Shown here: piece by piece, positions 26,401 to 41,400 of the stretch | How the letters are laid out: the number at the start of each line of letters is the position of its first letter | Position numbering within the stretch: position 1 is the first letter of the stretch | DNA from: Cymodocea nodosa | Taxonomy: Eukaryota > Streptophyta > Magnoliopsida > Alismatales > Cymodoceaceae | Length of the DNA: 64,000 bases | Reading direction: 5' to 3' | Assembly: GCA_036874045.1 (NCBI GenBank) | Contig: JAZBRI010000011.1 | Span: 15,890,001 to 15,954,000, forward strand | The notes under the pieces: generated by a model | Database searches by the model: none | The model's input: only the letters and a program-made list of their open reading frames with translations | What the model was told of the DNA's origin: nothing | Translations under genes and position numbers: made by a program

Positions 26401-29400
26401 TTTTGTGATTTGGTTTTCATGCAAGAATGAATTTTTTCTATAAGAGGAGATACTGACAACATTTATTTTTCTTTGAATTATTTAGTTTTGTGTTTCTCAT
26501 GCCTGCTAATACAAAGGAAATTTAAGGATATTTTCTGAAATTCCTGCTTTTTCATATCTTTTTCGACAGGAAAAATATTTAAAAAGAGTGAAAAGGCACC
26601 TGTATCTTTCTTTGTTCATACTTGGCACCTATCTCCCTATTGATGATGATGATAATTGATAAGTGACAATAAGAAAAACCCTGAAGGCAAACAACCGTCA
26701 ATGTTCTAACTTTTAATCCTATTTGTGGTCGACAACATATATTCTTTCCATACAAATAAAAACCACGATCATACAAATCCTTCCACCATTATCCACATTG
26801 GTTTTGTTTGGTTCTGGTCGAATAGGTACTTTCATCAGACACAAAAACTAAAATTGGAACACAAACTCTACCTAAACGAATGAATATACTGGGGCTTGAT
26901 ATGCATGAGTTAAATAATTGCATGAAAATTTAATAGAATTACCTGTTGATTACAATTACGAAGAAAACTTTGTAAAATTACATCTGCATGTTATACATAA
27001 TAAAAATGTTAATTGAGGCCTTATAATAATTAATAATAAAAACGTTCACTGAAAAATTATATAACAACCACAGTCCAGTCAATACCAAAAAGTGACAACC
27101 AACAACCTAATGATCAATACATCGTAGAATGAATTTTTTTGAGCAGCAACCAAAGGAATATATATTAAAATCAGGGAAACTAGGTGGCTCACACAAGTGG
27201 CAAGATGGCTAGAAACACAAAGGACAGTCAAAGAAAACTGAATTTCTAGATAGGAAATCAGAGTGACGCGGGACAGAAAACACAAAAAACAGACCACCAG
27301 ATAAAGCAGAGGTACAACAGAAACACGGAAAAACTACAACACATGGAACTCAAGCCAGAAAAGCACAACCATGTCATCTAAGGCTTCTACTTCTCTCCAA
27401 CTCCTCTACCGCTTGGCCACGCAATTGACCACATATCTAAAGCGGGTCTCATGATCATGGGATAAATTTCAAAAAATTCTGTTGTTTCTTTCCAATAATC
27501 TTTGTCACCATACTGCATTTGGTAGGATAAGTCAAATTTTCCTCCATGCTTTTCCCTTACTACCTTTGGAGATGCCACCATCCTTCTAACTGGTTATGCC
27601 AAAATCAATGTATACTGGCTAGCTAGAAGTAGAGCCCCCCTTCTTTGCAACATCTGCAAGCACACTAGCACGTCAAATCTGCCAAGTGAAAAATTAGACA
27701 TTGGTAGGAATGCAACTGATCTAGAAAGCTCTCGTGGGCATGTGTCCACACACTAAAAATGAAATCTTTCAATATAGAATGCTACATATATAAAAATAAT
27801 TTATATTCTAAATTTTTTTTGTCATAATTAAATATTTTTCTGACAAGTTATTTGTGACATAATCAATGATGGAGAATTTCTAATAAAAATGATCATTAGA
27901 ACAAGTTTCAAATGACCAACCAAATGTTGGTGGTCTTTTAAAAACTTAGCAAAGTGCTTGGTTCGGATATCACCTTTTGTTAGTTTACTTCAAAATTTTG
28001 GAATTTAAAATAAAAGAGTTAATTTTAGATTTAAGTTTATGATCGTCAATTGTTGGGTATTATCTTAATGACAAACACCTAGTTAGGCATGTATATTTTT
28101 GAAATCACTTTGTTAGCTCATGGGCATGATTTCTCATTCTCTTGGATTAGGAAACAATGACATAATTTTAATTCTATGTGATTTGATGAGTATATGTGAC
28201 TTAAGAATAGTGCATTGTTATGTCTTTCTTATTTCCAATGCTGATCTAGCTTTTGCCTCATAAATGATGCTAATGAATATAATGATGCTAGATTAAATGC
28301 AAAAAAATGGATGAAAAGCAAGAAATCTATATATATATTTTCCAATAAGCAAACAAAGAAAGGAAAAAGATAACAACATATTCATGTGGAATGAGTCTTT
28401 TTGGCAATGATATTATAATGAAAAATATATAAATAAACTTAATGATGATGAATTCATCAATGATTGTCCAATCACCTACGTTAAGAGATTGAAAAAGATG
28501 TTGACAATGAAACCATCATGAAGCAGTTTCGAAAAATACATACTTGATGAGGAATTCTCTAAGATTTGTAATTAAAGTTTATTTTTGAGGCATATTTTAT
28601 GTTTTAAAATTACATATATTAGTTTTATTGATTATGAGTAATTTATATTTTACTTGATGCCCCACCTTATAGAAACTCTTGGGTCCACTACTAGATCTAG
28701 ATGCTCTTGCACTACTTTAATCTAACACCTGTGTAGGTTAAGATGTAATGCAATGATTTGTCAAGAACTTTCCATTACGCTCCATGTCCAAACCTGGGAT
28801 TCAAAACTTACAGAAAGAAGTGAACCGTGATAATGAAGGAGAGAGAAGCATAATGAGATTATTACATTTTATGTTACTAAGGTTACTTGTAAAATGAACA
28901 TCTCACAGTGTCCCTTCCTCAGAATGCATATAGCATTCAATCATACTCACTTGGATAGGTGTTGCCACTGGAACTAAGGTTGGGAATAGTTGATACAAAG
29001 GTGCATCACCAATCCACTCATAATGCCTAAAACTATCTCATCATTCTTTTTATCCCCATTTTCATACCATAATTTATCACCTCCTTAGCTTCTAAAATTC
29101 CTGCAAAGACTTGATATTCTTTCCACATGAATGACCACCATCCCAATTAAATTCCCTTGATACCATTTCTTTTTGATGATGCCCACCCACAAGCTACTAG
29201 AGTCCACACTGAAATTGCTAACTCGCCAAATCCACTTTTTCAACAAAGGCACATTCATGTAATGAGAGCTCTAAAGACCAAGACTGCCTTTCCATTTTGG
29301 CCTACAAACCTTATTCCATGCCACTAGGTGCATTCTAGAAGGATTTGCTTTCCAACCGCCTTTTCACATAAATTGCTTTTCTATACCTTCAAGATGAATC

Positions 29401-32400
29401 TTGTCCAGGATCTTGAATATGGAGAGGAGATTAATGTAAGTTTGTTCCTAAATGACAAAAATCTGCCTGCCTCTGTTCAAATCAGTCAATCAGCAGTCCC
29501 TAGATCTTTCCCCATGAATAGTAGAATGAATAATTAAAGTAAACTGTGACTTTGTTGCATTATAGTAGATAAAAATAAAGAAGCTTATAAGTAGAATCAT
29601 AGGGCAACAATAGTGAAAGTTTTGCTAATAAGTAAATACTACTAAATTAAGTATAATTATTATAATATAGTTTTGGTTCATGAGGCTGCACCATGCACGT
29701 TATGTACACTTTTTATTTGGAAACTAAAACTAAAGAAATGGGCTTGGTGGTGCCTAGGTTCATGAGTTCATGGGTTCTATTGTTTTAGACCCAAACTCCA
29801 ACCTCTTGTATTCATGATGGGTCCCTTAGTCTTTGATATTTATCTCCTTACTATCTTACTCTATAATAATTCTATTCTGCATCGGTCCTTACTGTGGATT
29901 CTATTCCAAAGTACTTAAACATAATCGGAAAATTTCCTTATTTTAGCTAACTATTAGTCAAAAGGACACTGATGACGCAGGAAATATATTTGCAAATTGC
30001 TTGTAGTATGGTTATTATTTATCACGGTATATTCACATTGTTTTTCCTTCTGAAGGACCAAATGGAAGTGGGAAAAGCTCCCTCTTCCGTGTTCTTGGAG
30101 GTTTGTGGCCACTTGTTTCTGGCTACATTGTAAAACCAGGGATTGGCTCATATCTCAACAAGGAGATTTTCTATGTCCCACAACGGCCATATACAGCTTT
30201 CGGTACACTTCGTGACCAATTAATTTACCCTTTAACATCAGATGAGGAAACTGAGCCACTTTCACACAGTGGAATGATTGAACTACTGAAAAATGTAATA
30301 TTCTTTGTCATTTCTTCAAGGTCTTATATATTTATATTGAAACCGTATATGGGAGATTGTGTTTATTTGATGCAATAAAAAAACAATAAGACAAAGTTTT
30401 GTATCAGGTTGACCTTGAGTATTTATTGGATCGTTATCCACTGGATAAGGAAATTAACTGGGGTGATGAGCTTTCTCTGGGTGAACAACAAAGACTTGGA
30501 ATGGCAAGATTGTTCTATCACAGACCAAAGTTTGCCATACTTGATGAGTGCACAAGTGCAGTTACAACAGATATGGAAGAGCGCTTTTGTGCCAAGGTTC
30601 GAGCTATGGGAACATCATGCATTACCATATCACACCGCCCTGCATTAGTTGCATTCCATGACATGGTTTTGTCTTTGGATGGTGAAGGTGGGTGGAGTGT
30701 TCAGATAAAGAGGTGAATACAAATGTATAAGAAATACATGTTTGCATTGTTTTTTGTTCTTGACAACCGCCAGAATGCTGACTATAACATTCTTACAGGG
30801 AAGATGTATATTCAGAGATTGGTGGTTTATTTCAGTCTTTGGAAACAGATCGTAAAAGTGATGCTTTAGCTGTTCAAAAAGCTTTTTCTTCTAGTGGAAA
30901 GGTGTCAAATATACATCCCGTGTCCTCGTTTTGTTTACTGATTTATCATCCTGTTTTCTGTATATTTTTTGCTGTAATTGCTAATGAATTCTTGTAGGTT
31001 GGTAGTTCATTCTCAGAATCAAATTTGCATTCGTACAAAAGGGTAATTGTTATGTCATCCCCTGACACCAACATTGAGAAATCATTCCTAGTTCCAAGAT
31101 TGCAAAAACCCTCCAAGTCATTGCCATTAAGAGTAGCGGCAATGTTGAAAGTATTGGTGAGTCATTAATCATCGTCCACTCTTGTTTACAAAGGTTACAA
31201 CAATTTCACTATTATGGTTAATGTACTTGAGAGAATTGCCATCATAGATTTGTAATCCTTTTTTGATAAATCTTCCTAGTTGACCTTCTGTAGACTATGC
31301 ATTCTTTTCTTTCAAGATGTCAATTTTTCTCTATTTGTTTTTAATGTACTAATTGCTAACTCATGCAAATACTTTCCCTTTCATACTTCTTGTACTGTTA
31401 ATTGGGGATTCGTTAATTTTTGTAATCAGGTTATGACCTTTTGATTGCATTTTATCATTTCATTTGCAGGTACCCTCTGTTCTTGACAAGCAAGGTGCTC
31501 AGTTATTTGCAGTGTCTTTGCTTGTCATATCTAGGACTATGATTTCAGATCGCATTGCTTCTTTAAATGGTATCTTGCTTTCCCATTTCTAGTGATTATT
31601 AGGATTGGATATGCATTGATATAACTTTGTTTATTCTCTTGAAAAAATGTCTCCTGCTATCATGAGTCTAAATTTTGATCTCCACAGGGACCAGTGTGAA
31701 GTTTGTCTTGCAGCAGGATAGAGGTGCTTTTGTTCAGCTTATAGGCATTAGTGTCCTTCAAAGTGCTGCATCTGCTTTTATTGCTCCATCATTAAGGTAT
31801 CGAAATTGGAGCTGAATGAAACCTTAAGGATAAGCAGTAAATGATATGCTTGCATTCAAGTTTATTGGAGAAGTGGATTACCCTACATATTTACTTTGCT
31901 AATAGAAAATAGTCTCGCATGGAAAAGGATTATTTTGGATCAAAAAAAAAATCCATGACCAAGATCTTTTTTTATGGCCATATATGATATTTGAAACTAT
32001 GCGTGCACACATCTTTATTTAGTAGTGGTCTTCACTCTTTAATCTTTTTTTTTTATCTAACCAAGATGTATTTTCATTTGTGTTTGGCTGGTTTGATTAT
32101 GGTGACTTTTTAAATTCATCATCCAACATTTACGAATTCTAAACATGCCAAATGGCTTGTTTTTCAATGTTTTAGTGGTCTTCTAGTGCATTTTTTAAAA
32201 TTTTTTAGCTTTAGTTTGCCATCTTAAATGTCCTTATTCATTTCGTAATCACTCTTGTTATTCTTTTGTAATGATATTCTGGATATAATTTTTATTTACT
32301 CTTAGCTGGATTGAGTGTTATTTCTTTTAAATGTTATGCCCCAAAGATTTCAGCTTTTGCAGTTTTTTTTTCTATCTTGAATATATTTTTTTTTTAGGTT

Positions 32401-35400
32401 CCTGACAGGCAAATTAGCTCTTGAATGGCGAATTCGGTTAACAGAACATCTTCTCAAGACTTATTTGAAAAGAAATGCTTTCTACAAGGTGAGACAAGGT
32501 TATCTTAGTTCCATTTCAAGGTTTTCCAGCTTCTTCTATCAAAGTTGTGAAACTACATGTGACATGTAGTTTTGAAATCGAATGTTTTATTGCATGTTTC
32601 CTAAGACAGGTCATCCATTGCTAAACATAAGAAACAGAGATATACTTATTAGATTTTATTTTTTAGGTTTTGCTTATATTGAAATGTGAACATCTTACTC
32701 AAAACTAATTGGTTATTAGTGACGAGGTCCATTTCATATTAACGTGTGTTTCTTGTTTTAAACTAGTCTTTGTGAGACTATTATTCCAACATTTTTTTTC
32801 ACTTATGGCCATTTTTAAGTTTTACAAGTGTTTTTTTTTCCTTTTTTCGGTAGACATGTAAATTTACTAGAATTTTTCTATTTTGATACCATATTAAAAT
32901 GTGGATATCTAACTCAAAACTAATTGGTTATTAACAAAGAGGTCCATTTCATATTAATGTGTATTTTTACTTTAAACTAGTGTATGCAAGACTATTATTC
33001 AAACACATCCTTTTACTTGTGGCCTTCTTTAGGTCTTAACAAGTATTTTTTTCCTTTTTCAAGTAGACATGCATATCTACTAGAATCTTTCTATTTTGAC
33101 ACCACATTAAATTGTGTGTATCTAACTCAAAACTAATTGGTTATTAGTGTGTTTATTTTTATTTTAAACTAGTCTATGTGAGATTATTATTCTAACAAGT
33201 TATTTTAAGAATGTTGTTAGAGTAATAATGTATTAGGATTATATGTGTGTTGTAGGTTTAGTCCTACATTACTTAATATATGCTTATCTTCATGTAACTT
33301 TTATATATAAAGGCTTATGTTTGTTAATAAGATCATTTCACATTCACCCATTTCTTATGTTTTTACATGATATCAAAGATTTAAATGGAAAGGAGGGAAA
33401 AACTAATTGTCACCCTCTTAGTAATGACAACCAACTATCACTAGGTGCGATCTTACCCACTACCAAACATCAGATCTCATAAGAACTTTAAAGTTAAGTG
33501 TGTTTGGATGAGGATAATACTAAGATAGGTGATGTCTTGAGAAGTTCTTAAGTTGCATCTACCTTTGGTAGCATTCAAATTGAGTTGGTGTACAAGGCCA
33601 TTGGGGTCCTTGAGGTCGTGTGTTCGATCCTCTATGGTATCTTTGACTTGGTGGTTTCAATTTGAATGTGTGTTGTGTACTGTGATAGTAGTTGTGACTT
33701 TGTTAAGGTGTGTGTATGGGTCTGCCATGTAACTCTAATTACATCTTAGTGGTCTCAATTTGAATGTGTGTCGTGACTGTGATAGTAGTTGTGACTTTGT
33801 TAAAGTGTGTGTATGGGTTTGCCATGTAGCTCCTCCAATTACATCTCCTAACAAAAAAAAAAGGAAGGAGAACCAACTATCACCACTCTTGTGTTGGACA
33901 CTCCTCTCTTTCCCATGTTTAAGCCCTTCTTCCTATCCTTTGATTTTTTCCCAAGATTTCTCCACCTTCTATCTCTCCCCACCTGCTTGTTCTATCATTA
34001 CCTACAAAACAAGGTGAGAAACCCTCTCTCTCTTATCGCCAACAACTAATGATGGATGGCTCCCTTGTTTACGTATCAAAGGAAATAGGTAGATCCTAAA
34101 GTAGGTGATGGTGTAGACAAAGACCTCCTTAGTTGCTCTCACTTGCTTGCCTACCTTAATGTCTAGCATGAGTTCCTCTATAGCACATCAATCACAATCG
34201 AGGGGACCTACATGGCCAACCCTATCCCAAGGCTTGAGGAGGTCCTAAATACAAGCCCACTTTGTATTGTTGATGGTCACTCTTGGTGAGAAATTGTCAC
34301 ACCCCAAATTAATGTGACCTCCTTTGCTTAGGGAATGGAATGTCTACTCACCTACCCGTTTAAGCCTTACTAAAATAGTAACCTAGCAATTTACTAATTA
34401 TGGCTCTACTAAAATAATAACCTAGTAATTAGTTATTTTTGGGTATTTTATTATAGTCTTATTTAAATCCAAGGGTGGGTGTGTAGTTAGTGTGGATTAT
34501 CAAGGACTTCTATAGCCTTGGTTGGTCCATATTATTCCTTAATAAAAGTTCCTTTTTCCACTTTCATCACCAAATTCCCTTATTCTACTCCAAATTTAGT
34601 TGCCTTTGTACAATGGGCGATGTCATCTCTAACAAGATGGCACTTGTTCACATACAATCACAGGGGCAATCATAATTGGGGCACCTCAACTTGGTATTAG
34701 AGATAAGTTACTAGGATTTGACCATGAGACCTGAGGAATTAGAGGCATTCAAGACAATGCTCGCAGAATTAATGGAGCTACAAGTCGACATCACTGTGTA
34801 GATGAAGTTGATGAAGCGAAATTTTAGAGTTGACATCGACAGAGTTTTGCAAGCCTTGGGGAAGGAGATTAATGACTTCACAGACATTCGTTCTCATGTG
34901 ACTAGCCACTCCAATGGATTGACATCAACCTTTCAACAAATGGACGACAGTAGAGTTGACCTTGGCTCGATGGGATCCATGGTAAAGCTCCCAACATTTG
35001 ATGGAACACAACAGCTAGACATGTGGCTTTACAAGGCCAATCAATATTTTTGCTTTAACAAGACTCTTAAAGAACAAAAAGTTACCTTGGTAGCGTACCA
35101 CCTTGAGGACGAAGCCTTTCGATGGTTTTGGTTTGTCAAGAATCAACAAGAGTTGAATTGAGAGGAGTTGACCAATTGATCACAACAAGATTTGGCCAAA
35201 GAATCTTTGACCTGATGGTGGCTTTGGCTTCATTGCATTAGGATAGAGATTTAGATGGATACCATCATCATTTCGAAGAATTGAGCAATTAGATTGGAGG
35301 GCTATCATTTAAGCATTTGCTTAAGGGGTCTTGATGATGAAATGGAATACTATGTTCGTACATTAAAGTCCATGTTTGTCAAGAAGGCTATTGAAATAGC

Positions 35401-38400
35401 AACATACAATGACAAAAGATGGAAGAGCAAGCAAGCAAAAAAGAGACTTGATTGATGTTTGCCACTAAAGGACACATCACTAGCACTACCTTGGAAGATT
35501 GATGTAGAAGCAACACTGCAAAAGCCCATACAAAAAGTGACAAGTGAAGAATGGGAATGATGGAAGGTGCTTAGACTATGCTTTAATTGTGATTAGAAGT
35601 ACACGAAGGGCCATAGGTGTAACTTGACATAGGTGTTTTTAATGGAGTTGTGCCTTAACACCAATGACAATAGTGATGACGACATTTGCAATGAACCAGA
35701 CTAAACATCGAAGGTCTCCCTAATGGCACTTAGAAACATTACCATGCTAAGAATGATAAAAATGATGGGAGGATTAGGCAATCGATAGGTTCTTATTGTA
35801 GTAGATATAGGTAGTTTACATAATTTCATATCTATTGCCATCATTTAACACCTTAATTGGCCAATCAAGTAGGAGGGAAGTTTGCTTGTGACGGTGGCAT
35901 CATGCCTACCTATTGTGTGCTTGGGTTGGTGCCTCAAGGTTAACCTGAAAGTCTAGGGCCTGGAATTTAGGGTTGACTATTATATCATGGACTTGACAAT
36001 CTATGAAGTAGTGTTGGGAGGCAAATGGCTAAATACATTGGGTATTATTTAGTGGCATTAATAGAAGAAGATAATGAAATTTGAGTTGTAAGGGTGCCAG
36101 TGGACTTTTCGTGGACAATAGTCACAAATTGAGGTCTTAATTGAGGCCCATGCTTGCATTAAGGCAGTATGCAAAGCCAAGGAAGTATTTGTCGTCGAGA
36201 TTTTTAAGAAGGAGAGTGACAAAAAATTGGAAATACTGCAACACATCAAGTTTGTCCCTCATAAGAGATTAATGAATCTCCTTTACGAGTTCTATGAGAT
36301 CTTTGACAAATTGAGATCATTACTGCCTCAATGGCCATAAGATCATGGGATACCACTCAAAGGTGGTAGTGAACCATTGAGCTACCGACCCTATAGGTAC
36401 TCTCCTCAACAAAAGGTGGCGATTGAAGCTAACCTTCGGGAATTGCTTTAAGATGGATTGATTTGACCAAGTACTAGTCTTTATGTTGCATCGGTGCTAC
36501 TAATGAAGAAAAAAAATGGTGATTGACGACTATGTATAGACTATCATGGTCTTAGCAAGCAAACAATTAAAAACAAATATCCTATACCATTGGTTGATGA
36601 TCTCCTAGACAAATTAAGGGGTAGTTGTGTGTTCTCCAAGCTAGACTATCGGTTTGTTTACTACTAAGTGCGGATGCAAATAGAAGACACTTACAAGGCA
36701 ACTTTCTGTAACCACTAAGGCCACTTCAAGTATTTCATCATGCCATTAAGGCTCACTAACGCCCCGACAAGCTTCCAAGCTATCATGAATGAGATATTTG
36801 ACAAGTACTTAAGAAAGTTTATGTTGGTTTTTGTTGATGATTTGTTAATCTATAGCCAGGACACAGAGATACACCTAGAGCATGTTTGAATCATCTTACA
36901 AGTAATGGTGGACAAGTAATGGCAAAATTAGTCAAAATGCCAATTCAGTGTAGACCATGTCTAATATTTGGAACACGTTATTTCTTACAAAGGTGTTGCC
37001 ACTGAAGATGATAAATTACAAACGATAAGGGATTGACCTATGTTGAAGAACGTATGTGAATTGCAAGGGTTTCTCGAACTCACAGGGTATACTGCTATTT
37101 CATACAAACATATAGAATGATGACGTGACCCCTGACTCAACTATTAAAGAAAGACTCCTTCGAGTAGACTGTTGAATGCCAAACTCCCTTCAAGGAATTA
37201 AAAGATGTGATAATAACAATGCTAGTTCTTGCACTACTAGACTACAAAAAGCCTTTTGTAATCGAATGTGATGCATGTTCTGATGGTGTAAGAGTCATAC
37301 TTATGCAAGATGGGAGATCGATTGCTTTCCTCAACAAGCCTCTCATGGGATGTAAGCAAGACCTACCCATCTATGAGAAAGAGATGGAGGTGCTCTCAAT
37401 TGCGGTCTAGCAGTGGTAGAATTGTTTACTTGAAGCTCAATTCATTATCTGGACAAATCATGAAAGCCTAAAGTTTCTCCTCGACCAATGACTACATATC
37501 GACACTCAACTAAAATGGTTATTGAAATTTATGGGTTTCGACTTCTATGTAGAATATAAAAGGGGGTTCCATAATGGAGCTGTCGATGCACTATCGTGCT
37601 GCCCACATGAGATGAAATATTTTGCCATGTTAGGGCCACAAGTAAGCTAGTTTATAGTCATCTGACAAGCATATGAAGATGACAACTATCTTTGAGAGAA
37701 TTTGCAAGAATTCATTGACGATAAGTTGCAACAACCTTATTATTCCCTCCATGGTGGAACTTTATATAGACAAGGAAAAATGTTGCTTTAAGGAAACTCT
37801 AAAATCGATCAACAATTGCTTGCTAAAATGCACAACACAAAGGTAGGTGGTCACCATGACTATAAGAAAACTTCAGAAAGCCTACACATGAGCTTCTATT
37901 GGAAGAGTATGTTGAACGAGGTTTAGGAATATGTTAGAAATTGCTCAATATGTCAATAGTGTAAAGTCAAACATTTAAAGCCAATAGGTCCTTCTCCAAC
38001 CATTAGCTATTTCAGATCATCCTTAACAAGATATCACCATGGACTTCATCAATGGATTGCCATGTTTAAAGGGCTATACAATTATATTGGTAGTCATGGA
38101 TCGACTTACTAAATACAGTTACTTCGTTGTTCTCTGGCACTCATATATTGCCAAGTTTGTTGCTTAAGTATTCATTGCCAATGTGATAAAACTTTGCGGT
38201 ATGCCAAAGTCAATTGTAAGTGATTGAGATGCACTCTTTACAAGTAATTTTTGAAAGGAACTCTTTTCACAAATGGACACCAAGTTGTGCATGAGCTTGG
38301 CATACCATCTTGAATTTGATAGTCAAAGCGAGGTCCTAAATTGTTGCCTTGAGACATATCTGTGATACTTCTGCTACACTACCCTCGCTACATGGGTCTT

Positions 38401-41400
38401 TTGGCTACCATAAACCGAATATTCTTACAATACCATGTAACATTCATCCACTAGATTCTCACCTCGTTCTTATGTGCTTGTGACAATACATGACATGGAG
38501 GTAGCTGTCCAAACAAAGAACAAAGATGAGGTATTACAAACACTCAGATTCCACCTCCTCATGGCACAGAATTGAATGAAACAATTTAAAGATAGGGGAT
38601 GTTGTGAGAAGACCTATGTCATTAAGCAACTGTGAATGGAAAAGGGGTATCTAAATTGCAACCTAAATTCTTTGGGCTCTACTTCATTACTCGACGCATT
38701 GGTGAGGTTGCATACAAGCTACAACTCCTTGTCAATTCACGAATCCACCCTATTTTTCATGTCTCTCAACTCAAACCTCACAATTGTCGACAATGAGATC
38801 CTGTTTCAATAGATTTGTTGATTGAATCAACACTAGAAGAGCTGCAGTTAGCTAAGATACTAAGTCACCTAATTAGCAAGGATGGCTGCCCAAAACCTTA
38901 CTTATTGATCCATTGGCATGGTTAACATGAAGAAGCAGCCATTTGGGTTGACTATAGAGATTTTCTGTCCCATTTTCTAGATCTTCCAAGTGCTAAACTT
39001 GAGGATGAGCTCGCAATCGAGGAGGGGAGAAACTATTACACTCCAAATTAATGTGACCTCCCTTGCTTAGGAAATGGAATGTCTACTCACCTACCCGTTT
39101 ACGCCTCACTAAAATTGTAACTAGAAATTGGCTAATAATGACTACTGAAATAGCAACCTAGTAATTAACTATTTTTAGGTGCTTTATTATAGTCTTATTT
39201 AAACCCAAAGGTGGGTGTGTAATCAGTGTGGATTATCAAGAACTTCTATAGCCTTGGTTGGTCTATATCATCTCTTAATAAAAGTTCCTTTTCCTGCTTC
39301 TATCACCAAAATCCCTTCTTCTACTTCAATTTTAGCCACCTCTGTACGATCAGCAGCATCACCTCCAACAAGACGGCACCTGTTCACACACAATTGCATG
39401 GGCAACCACAACTGAGGCACCCCAAAAATCTCTTGCCCATTAAGGTTGTATGGGGGAGATGGATGAGTTGTAGTGAAAGGGAAAGAATGAGAAAAAAAGA
39501 AGAGAATGAAGGGGAGAGAGAAAGAGGGGGAAAAAAGGAAAGAAAGGGGAAAAAAGGAGAGGGAGAAAGAAAAAAAGACAAAATGGAGGATATAGAGAAA
39601 AGAGAGAAACAAAGGAAAAAGGGGAAACATGAAAGGAAAAGGGAAAATTGCATAAAAAAGGTAAAAATGGTGGAAGTATTAAAAAAATTCCTAAGGGTAG
39701 ATCACATCTATCTGCCTAGCTACTTTTGGAGGATATATCACATTTGTCTATCTATTTATTACCTCAAAAAAGTATTCAATGATTATTCTGCTACTATTGA
39801 GATGTGGTTTTCTTAAACTTATCTCAAATTACTCTTGTTGCTGCTACTCTACTATGTAATTTCTACTGCCTTTTGCTACTACTTCTATTAAAACAATTGA
39901 TTTTTTATATTCTTCTATATATTTGTTATTTTTTGTTATGTTTAGGTTTGTTGAGTTGTTTTAACTCTGTTGTATGTTAGATACTCTAACATGAGGGAGA
40001 AGTGTTAGAGTAATATTATATTAGGATTATATATATGTTGTGGGTTTAGTTCCATATTGTTTAAGATATGCTTATTCTCTTTATGTAACCTTCATATATA
40101 AAGGCTTATGTTTGCTAATGAGATCATGTCACTTTCACCCATTTTCTGTGTTCTCACTAATGCCATTATCAAATGATAGATTTCCACTTACAAATTATGT
40201 GTTGATCTTTTATTTTAAAACTGCATATGTATACAATTCTAGCAATCTGAAATATGGTAATGGACTTTTTATTCTTTATTTTGACTGTTTCGTATTCATG
40301 TATTATTGTCTTCACATGTTAGATATTCTTTTCAGTTTGTCTTGGTTCATAAAGTTTGCAATTTTTAGTTATGTAATTTTTTGAATTGGTTCATGCCCAG
40401 GTCTTTCACATGTCAGATGAAGATATTGATGCAGATCAAAGAATGTCACATGATGTAGAGAAGTTGACCTCTGATCTGTCTGGGCTGGTTACAGGGTTGG
40501 TGAAGCCTACAGTTGACATTCTTTGGTTAGTCTTCCTTGGCACATGATGTGTTTGACAACTGTTTTTCTGGTTACTGCAAACTGCAAAGAAACTGAAATT
40601 TATCAAATGATAAAATTCTCATTTCACAAAGGCTGTATATGCATTCTGCAAATTACAGGTTCACTTGGAGAATGAAACTGTTAACTGGTCGTCGGGGGGT
40701 GGCTATATTGTATGCTTACATGTTACTAGGGTTGGGCTTATTAAGAAGTGTGACTCCTGACTTTGGGGATCTAGCAAATAGGGAACAACAGCTTGAGGGT
40801 GCATTTAGGTAACAATTGCACTTGCCTTTTTTCTCAGTTTGTAATGCCGTTGCTTCCACTCTTAAATGAGCTGGTGTTTTTGTTCATCATTAGGTTTGCA
40901 CATTCAAGGCTTCGTGAACATGCTGAATCAATTGCTTTTTTTGGTGGTGGTTACCGGGAAAAAGTTGTAAGTGGGACGTGAATAACACATTTTTTTTTTT
41001 ACTTGCTATCTTTTTATTGTGCTCTGTAGTCTATAATGGCATCTACTAATGATTCACAAGATTGCTCTTATTTGGGAGTCCTTTTCTAACTTGTTAAAAT
41101 GAATCTGGTTTTGATATTCTTATCTGACTTGATTCCTTTTTAATTGAAGGATAGTTGCAGGGCCACCCAACAACAAAAGATGCCTTGTCCTATTATATGT
41201 GATTGGCAACATGAATCCTTTTTCTTAATTTAATTCCATCCAGAGCTGTCGAAGGATACATATATAACTCGTTTGGTTTCTATGGTAGCTGGCTAAAAGC
41301 CTAATAGCAAATTTGCTTAAAACTGTTGGTCTTTCAAACATCAATGGACCTACCAATTTTTTTGATACTCTCTTCTGCAAGTAATTCATACCTTAATCTT

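Larger units (their letters stand above)
33215..40156 (+). mobile_element. short-LTR, apparently non-coding retroelement split by a Gypsy insertion, fossil
   Basis: Two LTRs of about 150 bp lie at 33215-33367 and 40013-40156. Both start TGTTAGAGTAATA and share 'aaaggcttatgttt'. Roughly one base in seven differs. A degraded methionine-tRNA-type primer site ('tgatatcaaag') follows the left LTR and 'acatgagggagaag' precedes the right one. Its own internal DNA is about 0.93 kb on the left (33368-34294) and 0.59 kb on the right (39425-40012). It includes a roughly 107-bp tandem duplication at 33648-33862 and a purine tract, with no recognisable gag or pol. It is probably a non-autonomous (LARD/TRIM-like) element, older than the Gypsy element inside it. 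Together they make most of PXA1 intron 14 (32489-40400). Confidence 0.7.

Noticed and set aside
39268-39653. Long open frames on both strands in the purine-rich tract
   Set aside because: Frames are open only because the tract is almost pure A/G, and the segment lies inside a retroelement.
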